From Polaromonas sp. CF318 (lineage in GTDB: Bacteria; Pseudomonadota; Gammaproteobacteria; Burkholderiales; Burkholderiaceae_C), in the NCBI RefSeq assembly GCF_000282655.1, contig NZ_AKIV01000085.1, positions 1 through 40,242 of the forward strand: a stretch of 40,242 nt of DNA, read 5' to 3'. The notes beneath the pieces are model-generated. The model ran no database searches. It worked only from the letters and a program-made list of their open reading frames with translations, and had not been told where the DNA came from. This document shows, one piece after another, positions 13,392-22,160 of this stretch (position 1 is the stretch's first letter; each line of letters begins with the position of its first letter). Position numbers and translations under genes: made by a program.

Positions 13392-14969
13392 TCAGCGCTT
13401 TTTGGTTTTCACGACCGGCTTGGCCGTGCCGCGCTTGACGGCCTTGACGCCGGCCTTGCCGCGGCCGTGGCTGGCCGAGGCGGCATGGCTTTTGACCGGC
13501 AGGAAGACCACCACCGGGTGGCCCAGCTTGAAGGCGCTGGAGGCGCTGACGTGGTTCCACTCGGCCACATTGGCGGCGCTCAGGCCGTAGCGCTTGGCAA
13601 TGGTCGCTACCGATTCGCCCTTGCGGGCTTTTACGGTGGTGCGCCGCGTGACGACTTCGGGTGCGAAAGACACCTGGGCGGTGTCGGCGATGTGGGAGGT
13701 GACGTCGTTCTCGACCTTGGCCGAGCGCGGCACCAGCAGGGTGGAGCCGGCCTTGATCAGCATGCGTGGCGGGATGTTGTTGACGCCGCGCAGGTCGGTC
13801 TCGCTCATGCCGGTGCGGCGTGCCGCCTCGGCCGCGTTCATGGTGCTGGGCGCGGTCCAGGCCGTCCAGCTTGCGTACTGGCCCTGGCTGTAGGCCTCGA
13901 AGTTGCGCTGGAACACCGTGGCGTTGTCCCAGGGCAGCAGGATTTGCGGCGTGCCGGCGGCGATGATGACGGGGCGGTGCGCCGAGGGATTCAACGCCTT
14001 GAAGTCCTCGATCTTGACGTCAGCCAGGCGCGCGGCCAGGGCCACGTCGATGTCGCGGGTGATCAGCACCTGCTGGAAGTAGGGGTGGTTCTCGATCAGC
14101 GGCAGCTCGGTGCGAAAGGCCTGCGGGTTGGCGACGATGTTCTTGACGGCCTGAAGCTTGGGCACGTAGAGCCGGGTTTCGGCCGGCATGTTGAGGTCGG
14201 AGTAGCTGGTGCCCAGGCCGGCCCGCTGGTTTTTGGCGATGGCACGGCCCACGCTGCCTTCACCCCAGTTGTAGGCGGCCAGCGCCAGGTGCCAGTCGCC
14301 GAACATGCCGTAGAGTTTTTGCAGGTAATCGAGCGCGGCGCGGGTGGAGGCCAGCACGTCGCGGCGGTCGTCGCGGAAGGCGTTTTGCTTCAGGTCGAAA
14401 TACTTGCCGGTGGCCGGCATGAACTGCCACATGCCGGCGGCCTTGGCGCTGGAGACGGCCTGCGGGTTGAAGGCGCTTTCGATGAAGGGCAGCAGGGCCA
14501 GCTCGGTGGGCATCTGGCGGCGCTCGAGCTCCTCAACAATGTGGAACAGGTATTTGCTGGAGCGCTCGGTCATGCGCTGGATGTAGTCGGGCCGGCTCGC
14601 ATACCACTGCTCGCGGTCGGTCACCAGCTCGTTTTGCAGGTCGGGCATGGCAAAGCCGCGGCGTATGCGATCCCAGAGCTCCTTGGGCGGCTCGGTGGAG
14701 GCGACGTTCTGGTGCGAGCCGGCCTGGCCCGGCGTAATGGCCTGCAGGGGGCCGCTGGGCAGCAGCGGCTTGGCGGCCGGTGCGCCGCCGGTGGTCAGCA
14801 CCGGGTCGCTGGGCAGGCCGGGCGCCTGCGTGGCGCAGCCCGCGAGCAGCGCCGCCGCCAGCACCAGGGCCAGCGAAGCAAGGCGAAAAAGTGGGGAAGA
14901 GAAAGGATTCGAAGGGCCGGAAAAGCTCGAAAGAGTGGCGACTGCAGTGGTGCGGGAGTGTGGCGTCAT
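13392..14969 (-). CDS. mltD: Membrane-bound lytic murein transglycosylase D-like lipoprotein with LysM repeats
   Basis: A peptidoglycan lytic transglycosylase that cleaves MurNAc-GlcNAc bonds with formation of 1,6-anhydroMurNAc. With the start at 14969 the product has 525 residues. The lipoprotein signal ends LLAGC with C45 as the lipidated residue. The SLT domain has the catalytic Glu in LLPFIESAFNP (E164) and the GMWQFMPATG motif. Two LysM-like modules follow, one ending LLIKAGSTLLVPRS and one with RKGESVATIAKRYGLSAANV. The C-terminal 30 residues are strongly basic. The start at 14969 overlaps the gloB stop (ATGA), which favours it over an in-frame ATG 18 bases upstream. Coupling with gloB is likely. 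Confidence 0.9.
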   Translation of the reverse strand: MTPHSRTTAVATLSSFSGPSNPFSSPLFRLASLALVLAAALLAGCATQAPGLPSDPVLTTGGAPAAKPLLPSGPLQAITPGQAGSHQNVASTEPPKELWDRIRRGFAMPDLQNELVTDREQWYASRPDYIQRMTERSSKYLFHIVEELERRQMPTELALLPFIESAFNPQAVSSAKAAGMWQFMPATGKYFDLKQNAFRDDRRDVLASTRAALDYLQKLYGMFGDWHLALAAYNWGEGSVGRAIAKNQRAGLGTSYSDLNMPAETRLYVPKLQAVKNIVANPQAFRTELPLIENHPYFQQVLITRDIDVALAARLADVKIEDFKALNPSAHRPVIIAAGTPQILLPWDNATVFQRNFEAYSQGQYASWTAWTAPSTMNAAEAARRTGMSETDLRGVNNIPPRMLIKAGSTLLVPRSAKVENDVTSHIADTAQVSFAPEVVTRRTTVKARKGESVATIAKRYGLSAANVAEWNHVSASSAFKLGHPVVVFLPVKSHAASASHGRGKAGVKAVKRGTAKPVVKTKKR

Positions 14970-15736
14970 TTGAATTGGTTTTTCCACTGCCGGATGGCGG
15001 CAAATACGGTGGTGTCGTCATGGGCCGACGCATCAAAGTGCCGGGCAGCCTGCATGATAGTGGCTTGCCGGGTTCGCAAAAAGGGGTTAACCAGCAGTTC
15101 CTGCGCAATCGAGCTCGGCAGGGTTGGCATTCCTTGCTCGCGCAGGCGGATGCATTTCGCCTGATAGGCCGCCAGTTCCGCGTTGCCGGGCTCCACGGCC
15201 ATGGCAAAGCGCAGGTTGGACAGCGTGTATTCATGGGTGCAGCAGACCACGGTGTTGCCGGGCAGGGCGGCGAGCTTGTCGAGCGAGGCTAGCATCTGGG
15301 CGGGCGTGCCTTCAAACAAACGCCCGCAGCCGCCCGAGAACAGCGTGTCGCCGCAGAACAGCAGGGGCTTGCCGTTGACCTCGGGTGCATAGTAGGCGAT
15401 GTGGCCGGCCGTGTGGCCCGGTACGTCTATCACCTGGAATTCAAGGCCGAGGGCGCGCGCAGTGTCGCCACCTTTAAGGTGCGTATAAGGCTGTGGAATG
15501 CGCTCGGCGCCTGGACCCCAGACCTGGGCGCCGGTCGCTTCGCGCAGGGCGTCCACACCGCCCGTGTGGTCCGCGTGGTGGTGCGTGACTAGAATCGACT
15601 CCAGTTGCAATGCGTGCTCATCCAGGGCGCGCTGCACCGGCCCGGCATCTCCCGGGTCCACGACCAGGGCGCGCTTGCCGTCATGCAACAACCAGAGGTA
15701 GTTGTCATTGAAGGCGGGGATGGGGATCAAATACAT
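14966..15736 (-). CDS. gloB: Hydroxyacylglutathione hydrolase (glyoxalase II)
   Basis: Hydrolyses S-D-lactoylglutathione to D-lactate and glutathione, the second step of methylglyoxal detoxification in the cytoplasm. It is a metallo-beta-lactamase fold enzyme with the dinuclear metal motif THHHADH (H52, H54, D56, H57), further ligands at GHTAGHI and in LFCGDTLFSGGCGRLFEG, and CTHEYTLSNLRFA near the C-terminus. Length is 256 residues, usual for the family. It is divergent from the methyltransferase-like gene, with only 14 bases between the two starts, so their promoters lie inside each other's coding sequence or overlap. The gloB / methyltransferase / rnhA order is common in proteobacteria. 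Confidence 0.95.
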   Translation of the reverse strand: MYLIPIPAFNDNYLWLLHDGKRALVVDPGDAGPVQRALDEHALQLESILVTHHHADHTGGVDALREATGAQVWGPGAERIPQPYTHLKGGDTARALGLEFQVIDVPGHTAGHIAYYAPEVNGKPLLFCGDTLFSGGCGRLFEGTPAQMLASLDKLAALPGNTVVCCTHEYTLSNLRFAMAVEPGNAELAAYQAKCIRLREQGMPTLPSSIAQELLVNPFLRTRQATIMQAARHFDASAHDDTTVFAAIRQWKNQFK

Positions 15737-15750
15737 GTTGCGGTATCTCG

Positions 15751-16569
15751 ATGAGCTCTGAAATTATAGGTTTGACGGACTGGCTGGCGACGCCGCCCGG
15801 CGCTTACCTGCTGGACTGGGAACGCGCGCATTTCGACCAGGCCGTCAGCGACGTCTTCGGCTACCACGCCCTGCAATTGGGCCTGCCGGAACTCGATGCG
15901 CTGCAGGCCAACCGCATGCCGCACAAATGGCTGGCGCTGGAGTCCGTGCCTGGCTTGCCCGCGCGCGGTGATGGTGCGACCGGCGCCCCCGCGGCAAGTT
16001 CCCGGCGCGCGGCCTTGCTGACCGACTCGGGGGCGCTGCCGTTTCCGGAAAGCAGCCTGGACCTGGTGGTGCTGCCGCACACGCTGGAGCTCAGCCGCGA
16101 CCCGCATGCCACCCTGCGCGAGGTCAGTCGGGTGCTGGTGCCCGAGGGCCGCGTGGTCATCAGCGGGCTCAATCCCACCAGCCTCTGGGGCCTGCGCCAG
16201 CGGCGCGGCCACCTGTACCAGCGCTGGGGCTACGACAGCCTGTTTCTGCCCAAGACGGGCGAATTCATCGGCTACTGGCGGCTGCGCGACTGGCTGAGGC
16301 TGCTGGACTTTGAGGTAGAGTCGGGGCGCTTCGGCTGCTACCGCCCGGCGCTGACTAGCCAGGCCTGGCTGGACCGCTTCGAATGGATGGACGCGGCAGG
16401 CGCGCGCTGGTGGCCCATCTTCGGCGCCGTGTACTTTCTCGCGGCGATCAAGCGCGTGCGCGGCGTGCGGCTGCTGGAGCCCGCCTGGAAGGCGCGCAAG
16501 GCCCCGGCCGCGGCGCCAGCCGCGGTGGCCAACAAGGAGCCGGCCGTCCGGCTGCGGCCGCCTGTTTGA
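15751..16569 (+). CDS. Methyltransferase type 11-like protein (SAM-binding motif I degenerate)
   Basis: Related to class I SAM-dependent methyltransferases by its central region LPFPESSLDLVVLPHTLELS (motif II-like), REVSRVLVPEGRVVISGLNP (motif III) and gene order next to gloB and rnhA, where such a gene is commonly found. The expected glycine-rich motif I (DxGxGxG) is not visible; the corresponding region reads ALESVPGLPARGDGATG. Catalysis may therefore be lost or unusual. Length is 272 residues with an Ala-rich tail. The substrate is unknown. A terminator-like hairpin follows at 16596-16625. Confidence 0.8.
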   Translation: MSSEIIGLTDWLATPPGAYLLDWERAHFDQAVSDVFGYHALQLGLPELDALQANRMPHKWLALESVPGLPARGDGATGAPAASSRRAALLTDSGALPFPESSLDLVVLPHTLELSRDPHATLREVSRVLVPEGRVVISGLNPTSLWGLRQRRGHLYQRWGYDSLFLPKTGEFIGYWRLRDWLRLLDFEVESGRFGCYRPALTSQAWLDRFEWMDAAGARWWPIFGAVYFLAAIKRVRGVRLLEPAWKARKAPAAAPAAVANKEPAVRLRPPV

Positions 16570-16595
16570 GCGGGCCTTTTTTTCTTTTTCAACCG

Positions 16596-16625
16596 CCGGG
16601 TGCTGTAAGGCCCGGTGTTTTTTCA
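16596..16625 (+). terminator. Intrinsic terminator before rnhA
   Basis: CCGGG-(10 bases)-CCCGG followed by TGTTTTTTT. It lies between the methyltransferase-like gene and rnhA, so rnhA is at least partly independently transcribed. Confidence 0.65.
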
Positions 16626-16641
16626 TAAGCAGCACAAACGC

Positions 16642-17124
16642 ATGACCGATTTATCCACCAGCCCAGCCGCCACACCACAGCCCGTCGTGATCTACACCGA
16701 CGGCGCATGTAAGGGTAATCCCGGCCCCGGTGGCTGGGGTGTGCTGCTGTCCCAGGGCGGCACCCAGAAAGAACTGTTCGGCGGCGAACTGGGCACCACC
16801 AACAACCGCATGGAAATGACGGCCGTCATCGAGGCCCTGGCGGCCCTCAAGCGGCCCTGCAGCGTGACCCTGTACCTCGACAGCGAGTACGTGCGCAAGG
16901 GCATCACCGAGTGGATCCACGGCTGGAAGGCCAGGGGCTGGCGCACGGCGGCCAAGGCGCCCGTCAAGAACGTGGACCTGTGGCAGCGCCTGGACGCGCT
17001 GGTCAGCGGCAGCGGCCACAAGATCGACTGGCGCTGGGTCAAGGGCCATGCCGGCGATCCCGGCAACGAGCGTGCCGATGCGCTGGCCAACAAGGGCGTG
17101 GAACGCGCGCTGGGCCGCTTGTAA
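16642..17124 (+). CDS. rnhA: Ribonuclease HI
   Basis: Degrades the RNA strand of RNA-DNA hybrids in R-loops and Okazaki fragments. Acidic active-site residues are visible in [17 protein letters not shown] (Asp), [12 protein letters not shown] (Glu), [12 protein letters not shown] (Asp) and the C-terminal [10 protein letters not shown] (Asp). The basic protrusion with tryptophans, [13 protein letters not shown], is retained. The ATG at 16642 gives 160 residues (E. coli 155); an in-frame upstream start would translate the terminator hairpin. There is no clear Shine-Dalgarno sequence. The dnaQ gene that often accompanies rnhA is not here. Confidence 0.95.
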   Translation: MTDLSTSPAATPQPVVIYTDGACKGNPGPGGWGVLLSQGGTQKELFGGELGTTNNRMEMTAVIEALAALKRPCSVTLYLDSEYVRKGITEWIHGWKARGWRTAAKAPVKNVDLWQRLDALVSGSGHKIDWRWVKGHAGDPGNERADALANKGVERALGRL

Positions 17125-17270
17125 CAAGCGTCTGGGGTGGGCCCCGGGCCACGGCGGGAACATGCGCGAAAAAATGCGCACCAAGCAGGGATGGCCGGCG
17201 CAAATGCCCGCGTTCCGGCACGCACCATAAGCGTACGTAGCATCCGCCCCACGGGCATCGCAGGCCTTTG

Positions 17271-17286
17271 GTAAAGCCGTTGTAAA
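17271..17286 (+). promoter_or_regulatory. CpxR-like direct repeat upstream of RND efflux genes
   Basis: GTAAA-GCCGTT-GTAAA, two perfect pentamers 11 bases apart. This matches the enterobacterial CpxR consensus GTAAA-N(4-8)-GTAAA and the one-turn spacing of OmpR-family regulators. It lies about 104 bases before the adaptor start. The cognate regulator is not in the window. Confidence 0.4.
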
Positions 17287-17389
17287 GCTACAGCGCTTGC
17301 CCCTGGCAGGGGCGAGAAAAGGCTGCGCGCGCCATGGTGTCCTGCTACATTGGAAGTTTGTATCTCTTTGTATTACAAGTTCCTTCCCC

Positions 17390-18736
17390 ATGGCATCCAA
17401 AGCAATCTACACAGCTGTCGCCGTCGCGGGCATTGCGGTCGCATCGGGCGCTGCCTGGTGGCTCCAGAAACCCAAGGCGCCGGATGCCGCAGGTGCCGCG
17501 CCTTCAGCCTCCGGCAATGGCGCCAATGCGGGGAAACCGGTCACGGTGGAAGCCGCCAAAGTGGAACTGGCCCGGCTGTCGGACGACACGCAAGCCGTGG
17601 GCAGCCTGCGTTCACGCCGCGGCGTGGTCTTGCGGCCCGAGGTCAGCGGGCGCATCACCCAGCTCAATTTCACCGACGGCCAGCGTGTGCGCAAAGGCCA
17701 GCTGCTGGTGCAGTTCGACGACCAGCTGCCGCTGGCCCAGGTGCAGCAAAGCCAGGCCGAACTCTCCATCGCCCGGGCCAACCAGAAGCGCAACCAGGAA
17801 CTGGTGGCGCAAAACTTCATCAGCCAGCGCTCCCTCGATGAAAGCGCGGCCAACCTGCAGGTGGCCGAAGCCAAGCTGTCGCTGGCCAAGGCCACCGCGG
17901 CCCGCCTCAAAATCCTCGCGCCTTTTGACGGCATTGCCGGCATACGCCTGGTCAACGTGGGCGACTACCTCAAGGACGGCGCGGACATCGTCAACATCGA
18001 GGACATCGAGGCGATTTTTGTCGACTTCCGCCTGCCAGAGCGCTTCCAGAACAAGGTCAAGCGCGGGCAGACGGCCGTGCTCGACATCGACGCCTTGCCA
18101 GGCCGCAAGTACAACGCGCAGATCCAGGCCATAGACCCCCTGATCGACGCCAACGGCCGCTCCATAGGCGTGCGCGGCTGCATAGACAACCGCCAGCTGC
18201 AGCTGCGTCCGGGCATGTTCGCCCGCGTCAACACCGTTTTCGGCGTGCGCGAGAACGCCCGCGTGGTCCCCGAGGAAGCCATTGTTCCGCAGGGCGGCCG
18301 GCAGTTCGTCATCAAGCTGCTGGAAGGCCCGAACGAGCAGACCCGTACGACCAAACGCGTGGAAGTCAAGGTCGGCCTGCGCAGCCCGGGCAAGGTCGAG
18401 ATTCTTGAAGGCCTGGAGGCCGGCGACACCGTGGTCTCGGCCGGCCAGCAGCGCGTGCAGCGCGACGGCACGCTGGTGACCGTGGTGGACCTGGCCGCGG
18501 GTGCTTCGGCCCGCGCGGGCAACGCAAAAGCCGCCGCTCCGGCAGCGGGCGCTTCCGCCTCCGCGGCCGCTCCGATAAAGGCCGCCGCGGCGGAGCCCGC
18601 GGCCCAGGCGCCGCTGTCCGGCCCCAACCCCTGCGGCATCGTGGTGTCCGAGGCCCCGCGGGGCCTGGTGCCGGTGCGCAGCATCACACCGGCCGAGCGC
18701 AGTCCGTCAGGCCCGCCGGCGCGCGACCCTACCTGA
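17390..18736 (+). CDS. RND efflux periplasmic adaptor (membrane fusion protein)
   Basis: Links the inner-membrane RND pump to an outer-membrane TolC-like channel. With the ATG at 17390 the product has 448 residues and begins MASKAIYTAVAVAGIAVASG, an uncleaved anchor or signal helix. The lipoyl/barrel-sandwich halves are seen as VLRPEVSGRITQLNFTDGQ and LKILAPFDGIAGIRLVNVGD, separated by a helical hairpin rich in Gln and Ala. The beta-barrel follows, with LRPGMFARVNTVFG. The last 70 residues are an Ala/Pro-rich tail ending GPNPCGIVV and a Ser/Pro-rich end of no known role. No Shine-Dalgarno is visible and longer in-frame starts exist, so the exact start is moderately certain. The pump gene follows 27 bases later. 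No outer-membrane factor gene is adjacent. Confidence 0.9.
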   Translation: MASKAIYTAVAVAGIAVASGAAWWLQKPKAPDAAGAAPSASGNGANAGKPVTVEAAKVELARLSDDTQAVGSLRSRRGVVLRPEVSGRITQLNFTDGQRVRKGQLLVQFDDQLPLAQVQQSQAELSIARANQKRNQELVAQNFISQRSLDESAANLQVAEAKLSLAKATAARLKILAPFDGIAGIRLVNVGDYLKDGADIVNIEDIEAIFVDFRLPERFQNKVKRGQTAVLDIDALPGRKYNAQIQAIDPLIDANGRSIGVRGCIDNRQLQLRPGMFARVNTVFGVRENARVVPEEAIVPQGGRQFVIKLLEGPNEQTRTTKRVEVKVGLRSPGKVEILEGLEAGDTVVSAGQQRVQRDGTLVTVVDLAAGASARAGNAKAAAPAAGASASAAAPIKAAAAEPAAQAPLSGPNPCGIVVSEAPRGLVPVRSITPAERSPSGPPARDPT

Positions 18737-18763
18737 GCGGCCGGCCCGGTTTCATAGATTCCC

Positions 18764-21700
18764 ATGCAACTCGCTGAAGTCTCCATACGCCGCCCGGTCT
18801 TCGCCACCGTGCTGTCGCTGCTGATCGTGCTCATCGGGGCGGTCAGCTTCAATCGCCTGGCCGTGCGCGAATACCCCAAGATCGACGAGCCCGTGGTGAC
18901 CGTCAGCGTGCGCTACGCCGGCGCGTCGGCGGAGGTGATCGAATCGCAGGTCACCAAGCCGCTGGAAGACTCGATTGCCGGCATCGACGCGGTGGACGTG
19001 ATCACCTCCATCAGCCGGGCCGACCAGGCGCAGATCAGCGTGCGCTTTCGCCTTGAAAAAGACGCAGATTCGGCCGCCGCCGAGGTACGCGACCGCACCT
19101 CGCGCGTGCGCAACCGGCTGCCGCAGGCGATTGAAGAACCGGTGATCGCCAAGGTCGAGGCCGACGCCTTCCCGGTCATCCAGGTGGCTTTTTCCAGCGA
19201 CTCGCTGACGCCGCTGCAGATCAACGACCTGGTCAACCGCATCGTCAAGCCGCGCCTGCAGACCGTGACCGGCGTGGCCGACGTGCGCATCTTCGGCGAG
19301 CGCAAGTACGCCATGCGCATCTGGCTGGACACCGACAAGCTCGCCTCCTACAAGCTGACCACGCAGGACGTGGAAGACGCCATCAGCCGCAGCAATCTGG
19401 AGCTGCCGGCCGGCCGCATCGAGTCGCAGCAGCGCGAGTTCAGCGTGACCTCGCAGACCGACCTGGTCCGGCCCGCGCAGTTCCGCGAGATCGTCATCAA
19501 GAACGTCAACGGCTTCTCGGTCAAGGTGCGCGACGTCGCGCGCGTGGAGGAGGGCGCGGCCGACGAGCGCACGGCGGTCCGGCTCAACGGCCGCTCCGCC
19601 GTGGCGGTCGGCGTCATCCGTCAGGCCACGGCCAACCCGCTGGACCTGTCCAAGGGCGTGCGGGAAGTCTTTCCCAAGCTCAGGGCCGACCTGCCGGCCG
19701 ACATGCTGATCGACGTCGCCAACGACAACTCGGTGTTCATCGACCGCTCGGTCAACAATGTGTACCACACCATCGCCGAGGCCATCGTGCTGGTGGCCCT
19801 GGTGATTTTTGTGTTCCTGCGCACGCTGCGCGCCTCCATCATCCCCATCGTCACCATTCCGGTGAGCCTGATAGGCACTTTCGCCATGATGGCCCTGGCG
19901 GGCTTCACCATCAACACGCTGACCCTGCTGGCGCTGGTGCTGGCCATCGGCCTGGTGGTGGACGACGCCATCGTGATGCTGGAGAACATCTTCCGCCACA
20001 TCGAGGAGGGCATGGACCCGTTCTCGGCCGGCATCAAGGGCGCGCGCGAGATCGGTTTTGCGGTGGTCACCATGACGGCCACGCTGGTGGCCGTGTACGC
20101 GCCGCTGGCCTTCACGCCCGGCCGCACCGGGCGCCTCTTCGTGGAGTTCGCGCTGGCGCTGGCCGGCGCGGTGGTGGTGTCGGGCTTTGTCGCGCTCACG
20201 CTCACGCCCATGATGTGCACCCAGCTGCTCAAGCACAACCCCAAGCCCAACCGTTTTGACCGCTACATGGAGCGGGCCCTGACCGCCATCTCCGACCGTT
20301 ACGGCGCGGTGTTGCGCTGGGTGGTCACCACACGTTACGTGCCAGAGATGGAAGAGGGCCGGCGGCCCTCGCTGGCCCAGCGGCTCAAGGGCATGGCGCT
20401 GCAGGCGCGCTGGATCGTCATCGGCGTGATGCTGCTCAGCGCCCTGGCCATCGCGCTGGTGTTCCCGGGCATGAAGCAGGAGCTCTCGCCGATCGAGGAC
20501 CGCGGCGTGATCCTGGCCAACGTCAACGCGCCGGACGGCGCGACGCTGGACTACACCAACCGCTACGCGAAGGCGCTTGAAAAGATGGGCGAGCCCTTCC
20601 CCGAGTTCGACCGGATTTTCGCCAACGTCGGCAACCCCACGGTGGCCCAGGCCAGCGTGGTCTACCGCACGGTCGACTGGGACAAGCGCTCGCGCTCCAC
20701 CCTGGACATGGCGCGCGAGCTGCAGCCCAAGTTCAACGCGCTGCCGGGCGTTACCGCCTTTCCCATCACGCCGCCCTCGCTGGGCCAGGGCTTTCGCGAG
20801 CGGCCGCTCAATTTTGTGATCCAGACCTCCGACAGCTACCAGAACCTGAACACCGTGGTGCGCCAGATGCTGGAGGAGATCGCCAAAAACCCCGGCATCG
20901 TCTCGCCCGACGTGGACCTGCGGCTGAACAAGCCCGAACTGCGCATCGAGGTCGAGCGCGACAAGGCGGCCGACCTGGGTGTCAGCGTGCAGGTGGTCGC
21001 CAAAGCCATTGAAACCCTGCTGGGCGGGCGCAATGTGACGCGCTACAAGCGCGATGCCGAGCAGTACGACGTGATCGTGCAGACCGAGGCCAGCGGCCGC
21101 ATCACGCCCGAGAACATAGACCGCATTTACGTGCGCGGCCGCAACGACGCCATGATCCCGCTGTCGGCGCTGGTCAAGGTGCGTGAAAGCGTCTCGCCGC
21201 GCGAGCTCAACCACTTCGGCCAGCGCCGCTCGGTCTCCATCACGGCCAGCCTGGCCAGCGACTATTCGCTGGGCGAGGCGCTCAAATTCATGGACCAGAC
21301 CGCCGCCAAGGTGCTGAAGACCGGCTACAGCACCGACCTCAACGGCACCTCGCGCGAGTTCAGGAGCTCCCAGGGCGCGCTGGCCATTGTTTTTGTGCTC
21401 GCGCTGCTGTTTATTTTCCTGGTGCTGTCGGCGCAGTTCGAGAGCTTTATCGACCCCCTGGTCATCATGCTCTCGGTGCCGCTGTCCATGATCGGGGCCT
21501 TGCTCGCGCTCAAATGGTCGGGCGGCTCGCTCAATGTGTATTCGCAGATCGGCCTGATCACGCTGGTGGGCCTGATCACCAAGCACGGCATCCTGATCGT
21601 CGAATTCACCAACCAGCTGCGCGGCCAGGGGCTGGAGATGATAGACGCGCTGGTCAAGGCTTCGGCCCAGCGCCTGCGCCCCATCATGATGACCACCGGC

Positions 21701-21937
21701 GCCATGGTGCTGGGCGCCTTGCCGCTGGCCCTGGCCAAGGGCGCGGGCGCCGAGAGCCGCATCCAGATCGGCTGGGTCATCGTCGGCGGCATGTCCCTGG
21801 GCACCTTGCTCACCGTGTTTGTGGTGCCCACCATGTACACACTGTTTGCCCGCAAGGCCATTCCGGGCGCGAACAAGGCGGTCGCCAAGGAAGAGCCGGA
21901 TGCGCACCATGAGCATCCGGAATATGTAGCCAAGTAG
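18764..21937 (+). CDS. RND-family efflux permease (HAE1-like multidrug transporter)
   Basis: A proton-driven, trimeric inner-membrane pump of the AcrB/MexB/MdtB superfamily. The 1057-residue protein starts MQLAEVSIRRPVFATVLSLL, with TM1 followed by the periplasmic porter domain. The proton-relay residues are present: D400 and D401 in GLVVDDAIVMLEN of TM4, and K940 in LVGLITKHGILIVEF of TM10. The second porter repeat is complete. Relatives export drugs, solvents or dyes; the TM4 Asp pair places it in the hydrophobe/amphiphile group and not the heavy-metal group, but the substrate cannot be assigned. Cotranscription with the adaptor is expected. Two facing repeats separate it from the convergent moeA. 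Confidence 0.95.
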   Translation: MQLAEVSIRRPVFATVLSLLIVLIGAVSFNRLAVREYPKIDEPVVTVSVRYAGASAEVIESQVTKPLEDSIAGIDAVDVITSISRADQAQISVRFRLEKDADSAAAEVRDRTSRVRNRLPQAIEEPVIAKVEADAFPVIQVAFSSDSLTPLQINDLVNRIVKPRLQTVTGVADVRIFGERKYAMRIWLDTDKLASYKLTTQDVEDAISRSNLELPAGRIESQQREFSVTSQTDLVRPAQFREIVIKNVNGFSVKVRDVARVEEGAADERTAVRLNGRSAVAVGVIRQATANPLDLSKGVREVFPKLRADLPADMLIDVANDNSVFIDRSVNNVYHTIAEAIVLVALVIFVFLRTLRASIIPIVTIPVSLIGTFAMMALAGFTINTLTLLALVLAIGLVVDDAIVMLENIFRHIEEGMDPFSAGIKGAREIGFAVVTMTATLVAVYAPLAFTPGRTGRLFVEFALALAGAVVVSGFVALTLTPMMCTQLLKHNPKPNRFDRYMERALTAISDRYGAVLRWVVTTRYVPEMEEGRRPSLAQRLKGMALQARWIVIGVMLLSALAIALVFPGMKQELSPIEDRGVILANVNAPDGATLDYTNRYAKALEKMGEPFPEFDRIFANVGNPTVAQASVVYRTVDWDKRSRSTLDMARELQPKFNALPGVTAFPITPPSLGQGFRERPLNFVIQTSDSYQNLNTVVRQMLEEIAKNPGIVSPDVDLRLNKPELRIEVERDKAADLGVSVQVVAKAIETLLGGRNVTRYKRDAEQYDVIVQTEASGRITPENIDRIYVRGRNDAMIPLSALVKVRESVSPRELNHFGQRRSVSITASLASDYSLGEALKFMDQTAAKVLKTGYSTDLNGTSREFRSSQGALAIVFVLALLFIFLVLSAQFESFIDPLVIMLSVPLSMIGALLALKWSGGSLNVYSQIGLITLVGLITKHGILIVEFTNQLRGQGLEMIDALVKASAQRLRPIMMTTGAMVLGALPLALAKGAGAESRIQIGWVIVGGMSLGTLLTVFVVPTMYTLFARKAIPGANKAVAKEEPDAHHEHPEYVAK

Positions 21938-21940
21938 CTA

Positions 21941-22025
21941 AGCCCACCCCCGTCCGGGCTCACTTCGTGTAGCCCGTTCCCCCCTCAAGGGGCCGGCCAA
22001 GCCGGACCCGCGGCCCCCACTGGTA
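21941..22025 (-). repeat. Structured intergenic repeat, copy C (diverged)
   Basis: Starts four bases after the RND pump stop codon. CCCCCCTCAAGGGGCC replaces the longer G/C hairpin, and the second hairpin reads CCGGC-CAA-GCCGG, again with pairs exchanged on both arms relative to copy A. It ends GACCCGCGGCCCCCACTGG. Confidence 0.75.
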
Positions 22026-22062
22026 AATACCTTCTGCACACCCTGAACTCTTCTGCCAGCAT

Positions 22063-22160
22063 GAGCCGCGGGACTGGCTTTGCCAGACCGCAGGCGGGCG
22101 GCCCCCTCGGGGGCAGCGCATTTACACGAAGCCGAAGGCGCAGTGAAAAGCGTGGGGGCT
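22063..22160 (+). repeat. Structured intergenic repeat, copy D
   Basis: Plus orientation, facing copy C. It contains the CTGGC-TTT-GCCAG hairpin, GCCCCC-TC-GGGGGC, TACACGAAG and the terminal GCGTGGGGGCT, which touches the moeA stop codon (22160-22162). Seen from moeA it starts directly after the stop, as copies B, C and E do from their genes. Confidence 0.85.

Noticed and set aside
13467..15164. Long plus-strand frame across mltD and gloB
   Set aside because: Shadow of two well-supported minus-strand genes; no recognisable domain and Gly/Val/His-biased composition.
18752..21916. Open frame of 1054 codons on the minus strand opposite the RND pump gene
   Set aside because: It mirrors the pump codons and its product is a His/Arg/Gly/Ala/Asp-rich string without domains; typical of antisense frames in GC-rich DNA.
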